A DNA stretch of 64,000 nucleotides, taken from positions 1-64,000 of the forward strand of contig JBASWL010000220.1 of the NCBI GenBank assembly GCA_049276455.1. The letters run 5' to 3'. Made by a program: the position numbers and the translations under genes. The stretch is from Georgfuchsia sp049276455 (GTDB lineage Bacteria > Pseudomonadota > Gammaproteobacteria > Burkholderiales > Rhodocyclaceae). How positions within the stretch are numbered: the first letter of the stretch is position 1; every line of letters starts with the position of its first letter. Of the stretch, positions 28,301 through 36,688 are shown piece after piece. The notes under the pieces are model-generated. The model saw only the letters and a list, made by a program, of their open reading frames with translations, was not told the DNA's origin and ran no database searches.

Positions 28301-29137
28301 AACCTCGATCTGACGCTCGACCATTTGGCACTTGAGGGCCGTGATTATGGTGAGTTGCACCTTGTCGCAGACAATGATGGGGGCGATTGGAATGCCAACT
28401 TCAGCCTAAGCAATGACGATGGTGCACTGGAAGGCAAGGGGCGCTGGCGCCTGGCATCCGCGCCAGCGATCGACGCTTCCGAGACGCAGGCCGATTTCAA
28501 GCTGCACGCGAGCAGCATCGAACGCTACCTGAACCGCATTGGCTATCCCAACATGGTGAAGCGAGGCAATGCCGATCTAAATGGCCATCTTGCGTGGAAG
28601 GGCGCCCCCCACGAATTCGACTTCGCGACTCTCAATGGAAAAATCACGCTGGATGCCCGCAAGGGACAGTTCAACAAACTCGAACCCGGTGTTGGTCGTC
28701 TGCTCGGCATTCTTAGCCTGCAGTCGATCCCGCGCCGTATCACGCTCGATTTTCGCGATATTTTCAGCGAGGGGTTTGCCTTCGATACCGTAAAAGGCCA
28801 GATGACCGTCATCAATGGTGTACTCGATACACAGGATATGGAAATCCGGGGTCCTGCTGCCCGAGTGCAGATGGCGGGCAGTGTTGATCTCAACAAGGAA
28901 ACGCAGGATCTCAAAGTGCGTGTGCAGCCTACCGTCAGCGAATCGGCAGCGGTTGGCGCCCTGTTTGTGTCTCCCGCCGTCGGTGCGACGGCCTGGGTGT
29001 TCAACAAGCTGTTCGGCAGCCCATTCGACAAAGCTTTTGCATATGACTTTGCTGTCACAGGCGATTGGTCTGACCCCAAGGTCGACAAGATCGGTGCGCA
29101 ACCGGCAGCGGCGGCGAACAAGGAAAAAGGCAAATGA
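25316..29137 (+). CDS. yhdP: YhdP-family AsmA-like phospholipid transport protein
   Basis: A protein of 1273 residues (1291 if the ATG at 25262 is used) of the YhdP family (TIGR02099). An N-terminal membrane anchor (LLRSFVWLFGMLLFAFSVLSL) is followed by a very long periplasmic part of repeated beta strands, and the C-terminus holds the conserved DUF3971/AsmA_2 tail (PAVGATAWVFNKLFGSPFDKAF, YDFAVTGDWSDP). Members form a periplasmic bridge that carries phospholipids from the inner to the outer membrane. It leads an operon-like run: its stop overlaps the nitrilase start by 4 bp. The start is uncertain because neither ATG has a strong ribosome binding site. Confidence 0.9.
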   Translation: MSRLLRSFVWLFGMLLFAFSVLSLLLRFVLLPQINNYRVDIERELSNALHLPVTISSIDGHMQGIRPRLQLHGLAIKDTAGRPALSFDNVIGVVSWTSLLKLTPHFYRLEVNAPVLAIRRDAGGHLFIAGLPVKLDKSGPDVSAWVLDQYSLVISDASVTWSDEMRQAPPLTLNHLNLQLEKTVVGRHRFGMTMSPPAGLASEIDVRGVFDGDSLADFEHWEGEIYGQVEYANLADWQAWVDYPVELTQGKGAARIWLDFASLRPTAVTADLSLADVHIRLAPELAMLQLHHLNGRLSARKLGKGIEFSTRQLTLATNDGVVVAPMDLHVERDETGGNFTVNKINFQALSSLAAFLPVPVDFRRQLASYAPRGALDQFRLSWQGQQWPLIRYNISGSFDNLAIASVDNQPGISGISGTIEGNEAAGMLFISGRKSLLSLPAVFHQPLPFDALDAQVHWERHGRQTELKLSRAQFRNADAEGVASGTYETSDKGKGSINLDARLSRADGAAVWRYMPLQAGPSVGPFLQAGLTQGKVTEATLKLKGDLGKFPFTDRSGIFLIHVAFHDAELSYAEGWPQIEDVAGVIDFDGPAMTISANKGRILGVHVGPTKAVIPDLANADEQLVVEGTAVGPTMNFLKFIEASPVGTKINHFTEDMTASGNGELGLQLVLPLRRINQSTVSGHYRFDANRLLLDPAVPPMDGVRGNLEFSTDRLSAKGVTATMLGQPLKLDLMSQSDGSVLAEIGGEASAAQLRKQFAYAALKNLAGSSRWSGTVKARKKSAEVRISSDLVGMSSSLPEPFNKSAMEAMPLLIEYKPADARLLGKTPRDRLNHDLIELSLGSSLHAQLVYRQDAKNVFERGLVSVGDVAARLPERGLTVAIFQPRINADLWHTLLSDSSEKPPATKATEEFMPNRIELRSAEVLALGRIFHDVKISAARPASAWLTDVNSRELAAKLEWDDGDSAKLSGRITRFALPEIAPASSVAVDTLKALPNLDLTLDHLALEGRDYGELHLVADNDGGDWNANFSLSNDDGALEGKGRWRLASAPAIDASETQADFKLHASSIERYLNRIGYPNMVKRGNADLNGHLAWKGAPHEFDFATLNGKITLDARKGQFNKLEPGVGRLLGILSLQSIPRRITLDFRDIFSEGFAFDTVKGQMTVINGVLDTQDMEIRGPAARVQMAGSVDLNKETQDLKVRVQPTVSESAAVGALFVSPAVGATAWVFNKLFGSPFDKAFAYDFAVTGDWSDPKVDKIGAQPAAAANKEKGK

Positions 29138-29943
29138 AGATAGCAGCTGTGCAGATGATCTCGGCGCCGGAAGTAGCGCCGAATTTAAAGAATGCGCAGG
29201 ACTTGATTGAAAGCGCCGCAGCCCAAGGGGCGCAATTGGTTGCCCTGCCCGAGTATTTCCCCATGATCGGTGCTCACGATGCAGACCGGCTGGCAGCACG
29301 CGAGCAGTTCGGCAGCGGACCGATCCAGGATTTTTTGCGCGAATCTGCCCAGCGTCATGGCATCTGGCTGATCGGGGGTTCGTTGCCGCTGGCCGCTGAC
29401 GACGAGAACAAATTGCGCAACAGCTGCATTGTGTTCAATCCGCAGGGCGAAGTGGTTGCACGTTATGACAAGATCCATCTGTTCGGCTTCCAGAGAGGCG
29501 GGGAACGTTACGATGAGGCCACGACGATTCAAGCTGGCAGCATGCCGATTGCCTTCGAGTCACCCTTTGGCCGGATTGGACTCGGGATCTGCTATGACTT
29601 GCGTTTTCCCGAGCTGTTCCGCAGCCTGGGCCAGATTGATTTGCTGGTACTGCCTTCTGCCTTCACGGAAACCACCGGCCAGGCACACTGGGAATTGCTG
29701 TTGCGTGCGCGTGCAGTCGAGAATCTGTGCTATGTGATTGCACCGGCCCAGGGCGGCCGTCACCCGACTGGCCGCCTTACGCACGGCAACAGCATGATCA
29801 TCGATCCCTGGGGAGATGTGCTGGCACGGATGGACAAGGGTACCGGTGTTGTAATCGCGGAACTTGATCCGGCACGACTTGCCGAAGTGCGTACCATGCT
29901 GCCAGCGCTTGACCATCGCGTGTTAGGGTTGCAAAACAACTGA
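29134..29943 (+). CDS. Carbon-nitrogen hydrolase (Nit2-like amidase)
   Basis: A 269-residue nitrilase-superfamily enzyme with the catalytic triad visible: Glu in LPEYFPM (about residue 41), Lys in YDKIHLFGF and Cys in GIGICYDLRFPEL-type sequence (here GLGICYDLRFPEL). The family close to this context includes omega-amidase (Nit2) and deaminated-glutathione amidase. Both hydrolyse small amides made as side products. It overlaps yhdP by 4 bp and precedes tldD by about 100 bp, an order common in betaproteobacteria. Substrate is inferred from the family only. Confidence 0.92.
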   Translation: MKIAAVQMISAPEVAPNLKNAQDLIESAAAQGAQLVALPEYFPMIGAHDADRLAAREQFGSGPIQDFLRESAQRHGIWLIGGSLPLAADDENKLRNSCIVFNPQGEVVARYDKIHLFGFQRGGERYDEATTIQAGSMPIAFESPFGRIGLGICYDLRFPELFRSLGQIDLLVLPSAFTETTGQAHWELLLRARAVENLCYVIAPAQGGRHPTGRLTHGNSMIIDPWGDVLARMDKGTGVVIAELDPARLAEVRTMLPALDHRVLGLQNN

Positions 29944-30049
29944 ACGACAGAGACACAGAGAAAGTCGGACATAGACAGGCATATGAAGATTATTGTTGTT
30001 GCCTCGTTTTCCTCTGCGTCTTTTGAAGAAGAATTTTCGGACAATCCAA

Positions 30050-31489
30050 ATGACTGACTCACTATATGCCACCGCCGAGCAATATCTGCTTACGCCCTAC
30101 GAACTGACACCAGGAAAACTCGAATTGGTGTTTGGTGAATTGTTCGGCCATCGTATTGATTACGCCGACCTTTATTTTCAATACGCACGTTCCGAGGCCT
30201 GGAGCCTGGAAGAAGGCATCGTCAAGTCTGGCAGCTTCAACATCGAGCAGGGGGTCGGTGTGCGGGCGATTGCAGGCGAGAAGACTGCCTTTGCCTATTC
30301 CGACGACATCAGCCTGCCGGCATTGACTTCCGCCGCACGTGCCACGCGTGCCCTTTCTGCTGCCGGTGGCGAGCAACGCCTGTCGCTGTTGCGTGGTGCG
30401 GCCACGCCGGCGCTCTATGCGGCTACCGACCCGATTGGCTCACTCGAAGACACCGAAAAGGTGAAGCTGCTTGAACGCCTGGAGCAATTCGCACGTGCCG
30501 AGGATGGTCGCGTCAGGGAAGTCATGGCACATATTGCAGGCAGTTGGGAAGCCATTCTGGTGGCCCGTTCCGACGGCCATCTCGGCGCCGATGTGCGGCC
30601 CTTGGTGCGAGTTTCCGTCACGGTCATCATGGAGCAGGATGGTCGCCGTGAGCAGGGTTCCGCTGGCGGCGGCGGACGGTTCGACTATCGCTATTTCACG
30701 GATGAGGTTTTACGCGATTATGCGCAGATGGCCGTGCATCAGGCCAGCGTCAATCTCGCCGCCCGTCCCGCGCCAGCAGGTTCCATGACTGTGGTGCTGG
30801 GTGCAGGATGGCCCGGGATCCTGTTGCATGAGGCGATTGGGCACGGCCTGGAGGGCGACTTCAACCGCAAGGGCAGCTCAGCCTTCGCGGGCCGTATCGG
30901 CGAACGTGTCGCGGCACCGGGAGTCACGGTGGTGGACGATGGCACGCTGAACCAGCGTCGCGGCTCACTCACCATTGATGACGAAGGCAACCCGACTCGA
31001 TGCACGTCGCTGATCGAGGACGGCGTCCTGCAGTGCTACATGCAGGATTCGCTCAACGCGCGCCTGATGGGCGCTGCGCCGACCGGCAATGGCCGTCGCG
31101 AATCCTTTGCCCACCTGCCGCTGCCGAGAATGACAAATACCTACATGCTGAACGGTGACAAGTCGCCCGAGGAAATCATCGCTTCGGTCAGGCATGGATT
31201 GTATGCCGCCAATTTTGGCGGTGGCCAAGTCGACATCACCAGCGGCCGGTTCGTCTTTTCCGCTGCCGAGGCCTACATGATCGAGAACGGAAAGATTACC
31301 TATCCGGTCAAGGGCGCGACACTGATAGGCAATGGCCCCGACGTGCTGATGCGCGTGTCGATGATCGGCAACAACATGACACTCGACCCAGGTGTCGGCA
31401 CCTGTGGCAAGGAGGGCCAGAGCGTGCCGGTCGGTGTTGGTCAGCCGACGCTGCGCATTGATGGGCTTACGGTGGGCGGAACGGCGTAA
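30050..31489 (+). CDS. tldD: Metalloprotease TldD
   Basis: A 479-residue protein of the TldD/PmbA family. HEAIGHGLEGD in the middle is the HExxxH zinc motif unique to TldD. The C-terminus ends in the conserved GVGTCGKEGQSVPVGVGQP and GLTVGG. TldD and TldE form a heterodimer that degrades unfolded peptides and matures some ribosomally made peptides such as microcin B17. The tldE (pmbA) partner is not in this window. The ATG at 30050 is chosen, since the 19 residues from 29993 do not fit the family. Confidence 0.95.
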   Translation: MTDSLYATAEQYLLTPYELTPGKLELVFGELFGHRIDYADLYFQYARSEAWSLEEGIVKSGSFNIEQGVGVRAIAGEKTAFAYSDDISLPALTSAARATRALSAAGGEQRLSLLRGAATPALYAATDPIGSLEDTEKVKLLERLEQFARAEDGRVREVMAHIAGSWEAILVARSDGHLGADVRPLVRVSVTVIMEQDGRREQGSAGGGGRFDYRYFTDEVLRDYAQMAVHQASVNLAARPAPAGSMTVVLGAGWPGILLHEAIGHGLEGDFNRKGSSAFAGRIGERVAAPGVTVVDDGTLNQRRGSLTIDDEGNPTRCTSLIEDGVLQCYMQDSLNARLMGAAPTGNGRRESFAHLPLPRMTNTYMLNGDKSPEEIIASVRHGLYAANFGGGQVDITSGRFVFSAAEAYMIENGKITYPVKGATLIGNGPDVLMRVSMIGNNMTLDPGVGTCGKEGQSVPVGVGQPTLRIDGLTVGGTA

Positions 31490-31517
31490 CGACAGTCACG
31501 AATATGCCGCAAATGCA

Positions 31518-31544
31518 AAGCCCCGCGGTCGACTCGCAGGGCTT
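31518..31544 (+). terminator. Possible tldD terminator hairpin
   Basis: AAGCCC (31518-31523) pairs with GGGCTT (31539-31544), extended by GCG/CGC inside, with a short loop. No T-run follows, so it may be a weak or Rho-aided stop. Confidence 0.45.
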
Positions 31545-31579
31545 CACGGATTCACCACTAGGCGTGGTTTCATTTCGTC

Positions 31580-31594
31580 ACGTCACCGTGACGT
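31580..31594. repeat. Perfect palindrome ACGTCACcGTGACGT
   Basis: Two 7-bp arms around a single C, with an extra CGTCAC directly left. It looks like a binding site for a dimeric protein, but it lies in a convergent gap where a promoter is not expected. Confidence 0.4.
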
Positions 31595-32091
31595 ATGCCG
31601 GCCTGTGTTTACCGGTTTCAGAGTCGCACTGTCGGAAATTTCATCGATAGGTTGCCCTCCATTCATTTCGTCAAACGTGGCACGACTTGCACCGCACCCT
31701 TTGTTGGCTACTCCGGTTCTCCAGATCAGACAATCCTCAAACATCGTTTAGAGGTTGGTCGCTGCCTGTTCGCATCAGGTACACCAGTAACGGGGTGCGC
31801 ACAACAACGAGCAGTAATAACAACAACCGGATCATCAATTGTTGGTTCGAGAATCCATCCCAACCTGAATCGCCGAAGCGTTTTCAGTAGGCGCCTTTCT
31901 TGAGTCAACGTCAAGCAGTTTCAGCGAATAAATCGCGACTGATTTAGTCCTGCCAACAAACTGCCCCATCTGGCCAAACCGGAGCCTTGAGGAACAATTT
32001 GCGGGAAACAGGTCAGAGATATCACTGACGCTTATTTGTGGCTATCAAGAAGATCATCTGGGTGGTATTTGATGATGTCGCCTGGATGGTT

Positions 32092-33048
32092 TTATCGTAC
32101 AGCGCCTTCGACCCTGTTACGACCGTTGTGCTTGGCACGTAACAACGCTTCATCTGCTGCGGCTAGAAGGGTGTCGAGCGAGTTGTCGACACCCATGCCG
32201 GCAACGCCACAGGAGATGGTGACTGATTCGGCCACATTGTTGCCTGCCACCGCAGCATGATTAGCTACCGAGATTCGCAGCCGTTCTGCAATCTGGCGGC
32301 CATGGTCGAGACTGGTCTCCGGCAGCAACAGGGCGAACTCTTCACCACCGTAGCGCACCAGCAAATCCTGCGAACGCAAGCCCTCGACCAGATTATTAGC
32401 CACCTGACGGAGCACACCATCTCCAATGACATGGCCATATTTTCCGTTAAAGCGGCGAAAATTGTCGATATCGACCAGGATCAGGCAAAGAGGTGTGGCA
32501 TCGCGCTCGCAACGCTGCATGGCGCGGGTGAAGGCATCCTGCATCCAGCGCCGGTTGTGCAGTCCGGTCAGTGCATCGACGCTCACGGCCAGTTCGAATT
32601 CCAGGCTGTCCGCCTGATTGGCGACGAGAGCCAGATTGTCGTTGCGCAAGCGTCCGGCAAGAATGCCGAGCAGGTTGAGTGCGATGCCGTGCGAGCGTTC
32701 GATCATGGCCCAGAGAATATCGTGGGAAATCACCAGTAGCCGCGTCTCGCGCGAAGGGACGACAAGCGCGGAAACCTGTTGGCCGTCGATCAGCGAGATC
32801 TCTCCGACACAGTCGCCGAGCCCGAGCGCCACATGCTCGGGCAGGCCGGCGCCCCCGGGATAGACCAATAGTTCGCCGTCCAGTACCAGATAGAGATGGT
32901 AATTGGGAACCCCCGGTTCAAGCAGATGAGCGCCCGGTGCGATGGTTTCAATATTGCAGGCATCAAGCAGATGCCCGACTTCTTCCAGTCCGACCGAGCC
33001 GAACAACTTTCCAGCCTCAAGTCGGGATCGATCCGCATTTGACAGCAT
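32092..33048 (-). CDS. Diguanylate cyclase with N-terminal cyclic-nucleotide-binding domain
   Basis: A 318-residue protein. Residues 1-140 form a cNMP-binding beta-roll (APGAHLLEPGVPNYHLYLVLDG, then GEISLIDGQQVSALVV), and residues 150-318 are a GGDEF domain with the active RYGGEEFALLLPE signature (GGEEF variant). It makes c-di-GMP, probably switched by a ligand or partner at the beta-roll. The phosphate-binding Arg of classical CAP sites is not evident, so cAMP binding is uncertain. The frame extends upstream to 33372 over the aroG start, which is unlikely. The ATG at 33048 has a GGGGATGA site. No membrane segment, so cytoplasmic. Confidence 0.87.
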   Translation of the reverse strand: MLSNADRSRLEAGKLFGSVGLEEVGHLLDACNIETIAPGAHLLEPGVPNYHLYLVLDGELLVYPGGAGLPEHVALGLGDCVGEISLIDGQQVSALVVPSRETRLLVISHDILWAMIERSHGIALNLLGILAGRLRNDNLALVANQADSLEFELAVSVDALTGLHNRRWMQDAFTRAMQRCERDATPLCLILVDIDNFRRFNGKYGHVIGDGVLRQVANNLVEGLRSQDLLVRYGGEEFALLLPETSLDHGRQIAERLRISVANHAAVAGNNVAESVTISCGVAGMGVDNSLDTLLAAADEALLRAKHNGRNRVEGAVR

Positions 33049-33180
33049 GTCATCCCCGTTGTGTTTTCCTAGCATAGCCAGTAGTACGGGCAGAAGGCAA
33101 GACAATTCCATCACGGTACGGTCTATCTGATTGCACCCATGCGGTAAAATTCGTTCCTGATCCAGCCCAACCCCATCACC

Positions 33181-34248
33181 ATGAAACATGCCGTAGACGA
33201 CCTCCGCATCAGGGAAATCAAGGAACTGGCTCCCCCTGCCCATCTGCTGCGAGAACTGCCGGAAACCGAAGCGACTGCACAGACTACCTGGGAAGCACGT
33301 CAGGCCATTCATCGCGTACTGCATGGCGCTGACGACCGTCTGGTGGTCGTTATCGGTCCCTGTTCGGTTCACGATCCCGAAGCGGCGATTGAATACGCCG
33401 GGCGCCTTAAGGCCGAGCGCGATCGTCTCGCCACTGACCTGGTGATCGTGATGCGCGTTTATTTCGAGAAGCCGCGTACCACGGTAGGCTGGAAGGGCCT
33501 GATCAACGACCCGCGCCTGGATGGAAGCTTTGCCATCAACGAGGGGCTGCGCCTGGCGCGCAAGCTCTTGTGGGAAATGAATGAAATGGGCTTGCCTGCG
33601 GGCACCGAATTTCTAGACATGATCACTCCGCAATATATCGCTGACCTTATCGCCTGGGGTGCCATTGGTGCGCGTACAACTGAGTCGCAGATTCACCGTG
33701 AACTGGCATCGGGCCTGTCCTGTCCTGTTGGCTTCAAGAACGGTACCGACGGCAATATCCGCATCGCCGTCGACGCAATCAAGGCGGCGGCGAGTCCGCA
33801 TCATTTTCTTTCGGTGACCAAGGCCGGCCACTCGGCTATCGTGTCCACGTCCGGCAATGAGGACTGCCACGTCATCCTGCGCGGCGGCAAGACAGCGAAC
33901 TATGATGCGGCCAGTGTCGATGCGGCATGCCAGGATCTGGGCAAGGCAGGCCTCGCGGCGCGGCTGATGATCGACTTCTCGCATGCAAACAGCAACAAGC
34001 AGTTCAAGCGCCAGATTGAGGTGGCGCACGATGTGGCGAGCCAGATGGCCAACGGCGATGACCGCATCAGCGGCGTGATGATCGAGTCCAATCTCAAGGA
34101 AGGGCGTCAGGATCTGGTTATGGGCAAACCGCTCGAATATGGTCAGAGCATTACCGATCCATGCATCGGCTGGGAAGACAGTCTGGAAGTGCTGAATATT
34201 CTTGCCGAAGCGGTGCGCAAGCGGCGCACCGTGCTGGCAGCGCGTTGA
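33181..34248 (+). CDS. aroG: 3-deoxy-7-phosphoheptulonate (DAHP) synthase, class I
   Basis: A 355-residue class I DAHP synthase of the AroF/G/H group, condensing phosphoenolpyruvate and erythrose 4-phosphate as the first step to aromatic amino acids. Visible motifs: VVIGPCSVHDPEAA, MRVYFEKPRTTVGWKGLINDP, SVTKAGHSAIVSTSGN and MIDFSHANSNKQ. The metal-binding Cys (GPCSVHD) and active-site residues are in place. It is divergent from the diguanylate cyclase gene with a shared promoter gap at 33049-33180. Feedback control by Phe or Tyr is usual in this group but cannot be read by eye. Confidence 0.96.
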   Translation: MKHAVDDLRIREIKELAPPAHLLRELPETEATAQTTWEARQAIHRVLHGADDRLVVVIGPCSVHDPEAAIEYAGRLKAERDRLATDLVIVMRVYFEKPRTTVGWKGLINDPRLDGSFAINEGLRLARKLLWEMNEMGLPAGTEFLDMITPQYIADLIAWGAIGARTTESQIHRELASGLSCPVGFKNGTDGNIRIAVDAIKAAASPHHFLSVTKAGHSAIVSTSGNEDCHVILRGGKTANYDAASVDAACQDLGKAGLAARLMIDFSHANSNKQFKRQIEVAHDVASQMANGDDRISGVMIESNLKEGRQDLVMGKPLEYGQSITDPCIGWEDSLEVLNILAEAVRKRRTVLAAR

Positions 34249-34288
34249 ATCCAAGGTTCAAGGCTGCACGGCTCTCCGGGTTTCAATA

Positions 34289-35821
34289 GTGGACTTTGGA
34301 CGTAGAACCTTGAACGCCAATCCTCGCAAGCTTTTATTCTGGGCACTTGTGCCCCTGTTGGTATTCCGCTTCTGGTTGGCCGTGGTACTGCCAATCACAG
34401 GCGATGAAGCCTACTTCATCTGGTGGGGCAAGATTCCCGACTGGGGTTTCTACGATCATCCGCCGATGATCGGTTGGTGGCTGGCGGCGCAATTGCCGCT
34501 CGGCGAAGCCCCCTGGTGGCTGCGTTTGACCTCGATATTGCAGCCCTTTGTATTGGCCGGTGTCGTAGCGTACATGCTGCCGCGCATCTGGCCGGAGATC
34601 GATGACGATCGACGCTGGTGGGCTGCGCTGTTCACCCTGCTTGCACCGGCTGCAGTGTGGAATGTGCTTATTACCACCGACACGCCGCTGATTTATTTTT
34701 CGGTGTTCTCAGGGCTCGCCTGGCTGCGCGCGCGGCGTGATGACAGTCATGGCTGGTATCTGCTCGCCGGGATATTCCTCACAGGCGCGGTGTTGTCGAA
34801 ATATTTCGTCGCCTTTCTGGGTTTCGCCTATCTCGTTGACGCCATGTGGCGGCTAAGCCGGAAGAAGCTGGCAGGTCTCGCCATCGCCTACCTCTGCGTA
34901 GTGCCTGCTCTGGCGCTGATGGTGTGGTGGAATGCCGGCCACTGCTGGCCGAACTTCATGTTCAATTTCATCAACCGTCACGGCCATGCAGGTCTGTCCT
35001 GGAAAACACCACTACTTTACGGTGTGATGATGTTGTATCTGCTGACGCCACTGGTGGTGGGGAACCTTCCACGTGTAATGCGCATTTCGATGGGGGCAAC
35101 CCGAGCGGAAGCATTGGCCATTCTGGCCTTTGTGCCGCTGCTGTTGTTTGCGCTACTCTCGATGATCAAAACTATCGGCATGCACTGGGTGCTGTCCTTC
35201 CTGCCTTTTGTCTTCATGCTGCTGGCACTGAAACTCGACAAGCCGGTCCTGAATCGAATCGGCCGGTTCCTTGCCGGCTTTGCGGTACTGCATATGGCCG
35301 TAGCGATTGTCGTTTCGCAACTTCCGCTCGAAACCTGGCAGCGCAGCAAGTGGTACGACAGCGCAGTGCTCGCCTTCGAGGGCAAACGGATTGCGGCACA
35401 ACTCAAACCCTACGAAAAGGATTATGTCCTCGCCAGCGATGGCTATGCCGATGCGGTGACGCAGGGCTTCAACAGTCGCCATTACTTCATCGTCTTCGGC
35501 GAAGCATCGAGCCATGCACGGCACGATGACATCCTCACCGACTTCCGCCAACTGGATGGCAAGAACATCCTGATCCTGAAGAAAAGCGCACCTCAACCCA
35601 TCGAATACGCGAAATATTTTCACGACATACGGGTAAAGACCTTCGTGCTGCGCGGCACAACTTTTTATCTCATGCTCGGACACAGCTTCAACTACGCGCA
35701 CTATCGCGACACCGTACTGGCTACGGTGAAACGCAAGTACTATGCAATACCCACATGGCTGCCTCAGACGGCCTGCGATTTTTGCGAAAGATATTTTCCC
35801 GAAGCGCCATGCCACCGCTGA
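34289..35821 (+). CDS. ArnT/PMT-like membrane glycosyltransferase
   Basis: A polytopic protein of about 510 residues in the GT-C group (GT39/GT83, ArnT/PMT). The first periplasmic loop has the family's key acidic motif PITGDEAYFIWWGKIPDWGFYDHPP. About 10-12 hydrophobic segments follow, and a soluble C-terminal domain of about 130 residues comes after them. It should use a polyprenyl-phosphate sugar donor on the periplasmic side. No ATG fits the N-terminus: a GTG at 34289 or a TTG at 34310 is likely, because homology starts after the aroG stop. It overlaps the UbiA gene by 13 bp, which suggests that the latter helps make its donor. Confidence 0.83.
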   Translation: MDFGRRTLNANPRKLLFWALVPLLVFRFWLAVVLPITGDEAYFIWWGKIPDWGFYDHPPMIGWWLAAQLPLGEAPWWLRLTSILQPFVLAGVVAYMLPRIWPEIDDDRRWWAALFTLLAPAAVWNVLITTDTPLIYFSVFSGLAWLRARRDDSHGWYLLAGIFLTGAVLSKYFVAFLGFAYLVDAMWRLSRKKLAGLAIAYLCVVPALALMVWWNAGHCWPNFMFNFINRHGHAGLSWKTPLLYGVMMLYLLTPLVVGNLPRVMRISMGATRAEALAILAFVPLLLFALLSMIKTIGMHWVLSFLPFVFMLLALKLDKPVLNRIGRFLAGFAVLHMAVAIVVSQLPLETWQRSKWYDSAVLAFEGKRIAAQLKPYEKDYVLASDGYADAVTQGFNSRHYFIVFGEASSHARHDDILTDFRQLDGKNILILKKSAPQPIEYAKYFHDIRVKTFVLRGTTFYLMLGHSFNYAHYRDTVLATVKRKYYAIPTWLPQTACDFCERYFPEAPCHR

Positions 35822-36678
35822 TCAGATTGCTGCGCCCCCACCAGTGGCTGAAGAACGGCTTCGTCCTGGTCGGACTGCTGTTCGCGCATGCCTGGAACGA
35901 TGCTGCCAAGGTGGAACAGGCACTGCTGTCATTTGTCGTGTTCTGTCTGCTGTCGTCGGCGGTTTACATCTTCAACGATTTTCTTGATCGTGCTTCGGAT
36001 CGCCTGCACCCGACCAAGCGGCTAAGACCTCTCGCCAGTGGCACCATCAGTGTCAATGCCGCGCTGACACTGATGGCGGCCTGCCTCGCCAGCGGACTCT
36101 GGCTGGCCTTCGAGGCGAGTGCGGCGCCGTGGATATTCCTGCTCTACATCGCGCTCAATATCGGCTACACGTGTGGCCTCAAGCATGTGGTCGTGCTTGA
36201 CGTGTTCCTGATAGCCGCCGGTTTCATGCTGCGTTTGCTGGCCGGCACCATCGGCATTGGTATTGCTCCCTCGCACTGGCTGCTGTTGTGCGGCCTCATG
36301 CTCACACTGTTTCTCGGCTTTGCCAAGCGCCGTGCCGAACTGGCGGCGCTGCCCGAAGATGCCTCGGGCCATCGCAGGGTGCTTGACCATTATTCGGAAG
36401 TCCTGCTCGACCAGTTTCTCACCGTCGCTGCCGCCTGTACGGTGGTGACCTACAGCCTGTATACCGTAAGCAACGAGACCATGACCCTGCATGGCAGCAA
36501 CCATCTGATGCTGACCGTGCCCTTCGTGCTCTATGGCCTGCTGCACTATATGTTTCGCCTGCAACAGCGCGGCGGCGGTGGCGACCCGTCGCGGGAACTG
36601 TTCACTGACCCGCACCTGATTGCTGCCGTAGCTGGCTGGCTGCTCACCACATTGGCAATCCTGGCGGGCCGTTTATAA
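35809..36678 (+). CDS. UbiA-family decaprenyl-phosphate phosphoribosyltransferase-like protein
   Basis: A 289-residue membrane prenyltransferase-fold protein. The motif NDFLDRASDRLHPTKRLRP closely follows the pattern NDxxDxxxDrxHPtKrxRP of decaprenyl-phosphate 5-phosphoribose synthases (mycobacterial Rv3806c type) rather than the UbiA ubiquinone enzymes. It has about eight membrane segments. The reaction would link phosphoribose to a polyprenyl phosphate to make a pentose donor for a membrane glycosyltransferase, and the ArnT-like gene directly upstream fits as the user. An ATG at 35755 is also in frame but lies deeper inside the neighbouring gene. Confidence 0.82.
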   Translation: MPPLIRLLRPHQWLKNGFVLVGLLFAHAWNDAAKVEQALLSFVVFCLLSSAVYIFNDFLDRASDRLHPTKRLRPLASGTISVNAALTLMAACLASGLWLAFEASAAPWIFLLYIALNIGYTCGLKHVVVLDVFLIAAGFMLRLLAGTIGIGIAPSHWLLLCGLMLTLFLGFAKRRAELAALPEDASGHRRVLDHYSEVLLDQFLTVAAACTVVTYSLYTVSNETMTLHGSNHLMLTVPFVLYGLLHYMFRLQQRGGGGDPSRELFTDPHLIAAVAGWLLTTLAILAGRL

Positions 36679-36688
36679 TGACGATGTT

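Larger units (their letters stand above)
31490..32091. other. Intergenic region downstream of tldD
   Basis: About 600 bp between the 3' ends of two convergent genes. I see a terminator-like hairpin and a perfect palindrome (listed separately), but no open frame with protein-like content. A 102-codon plus-strand frame at 31595-31903 has no family resemblance and no ribosome binding site. The size is unusual for a convergent gap in such dense DNA. Confidence 0.45.

Noticed and set aside
31595..31903. 102-codon plus-strand open frame downstream of tldD
   Set aside because: No homology-like motif and no ribosome binding site; overlapping frames on both strands are equally long.
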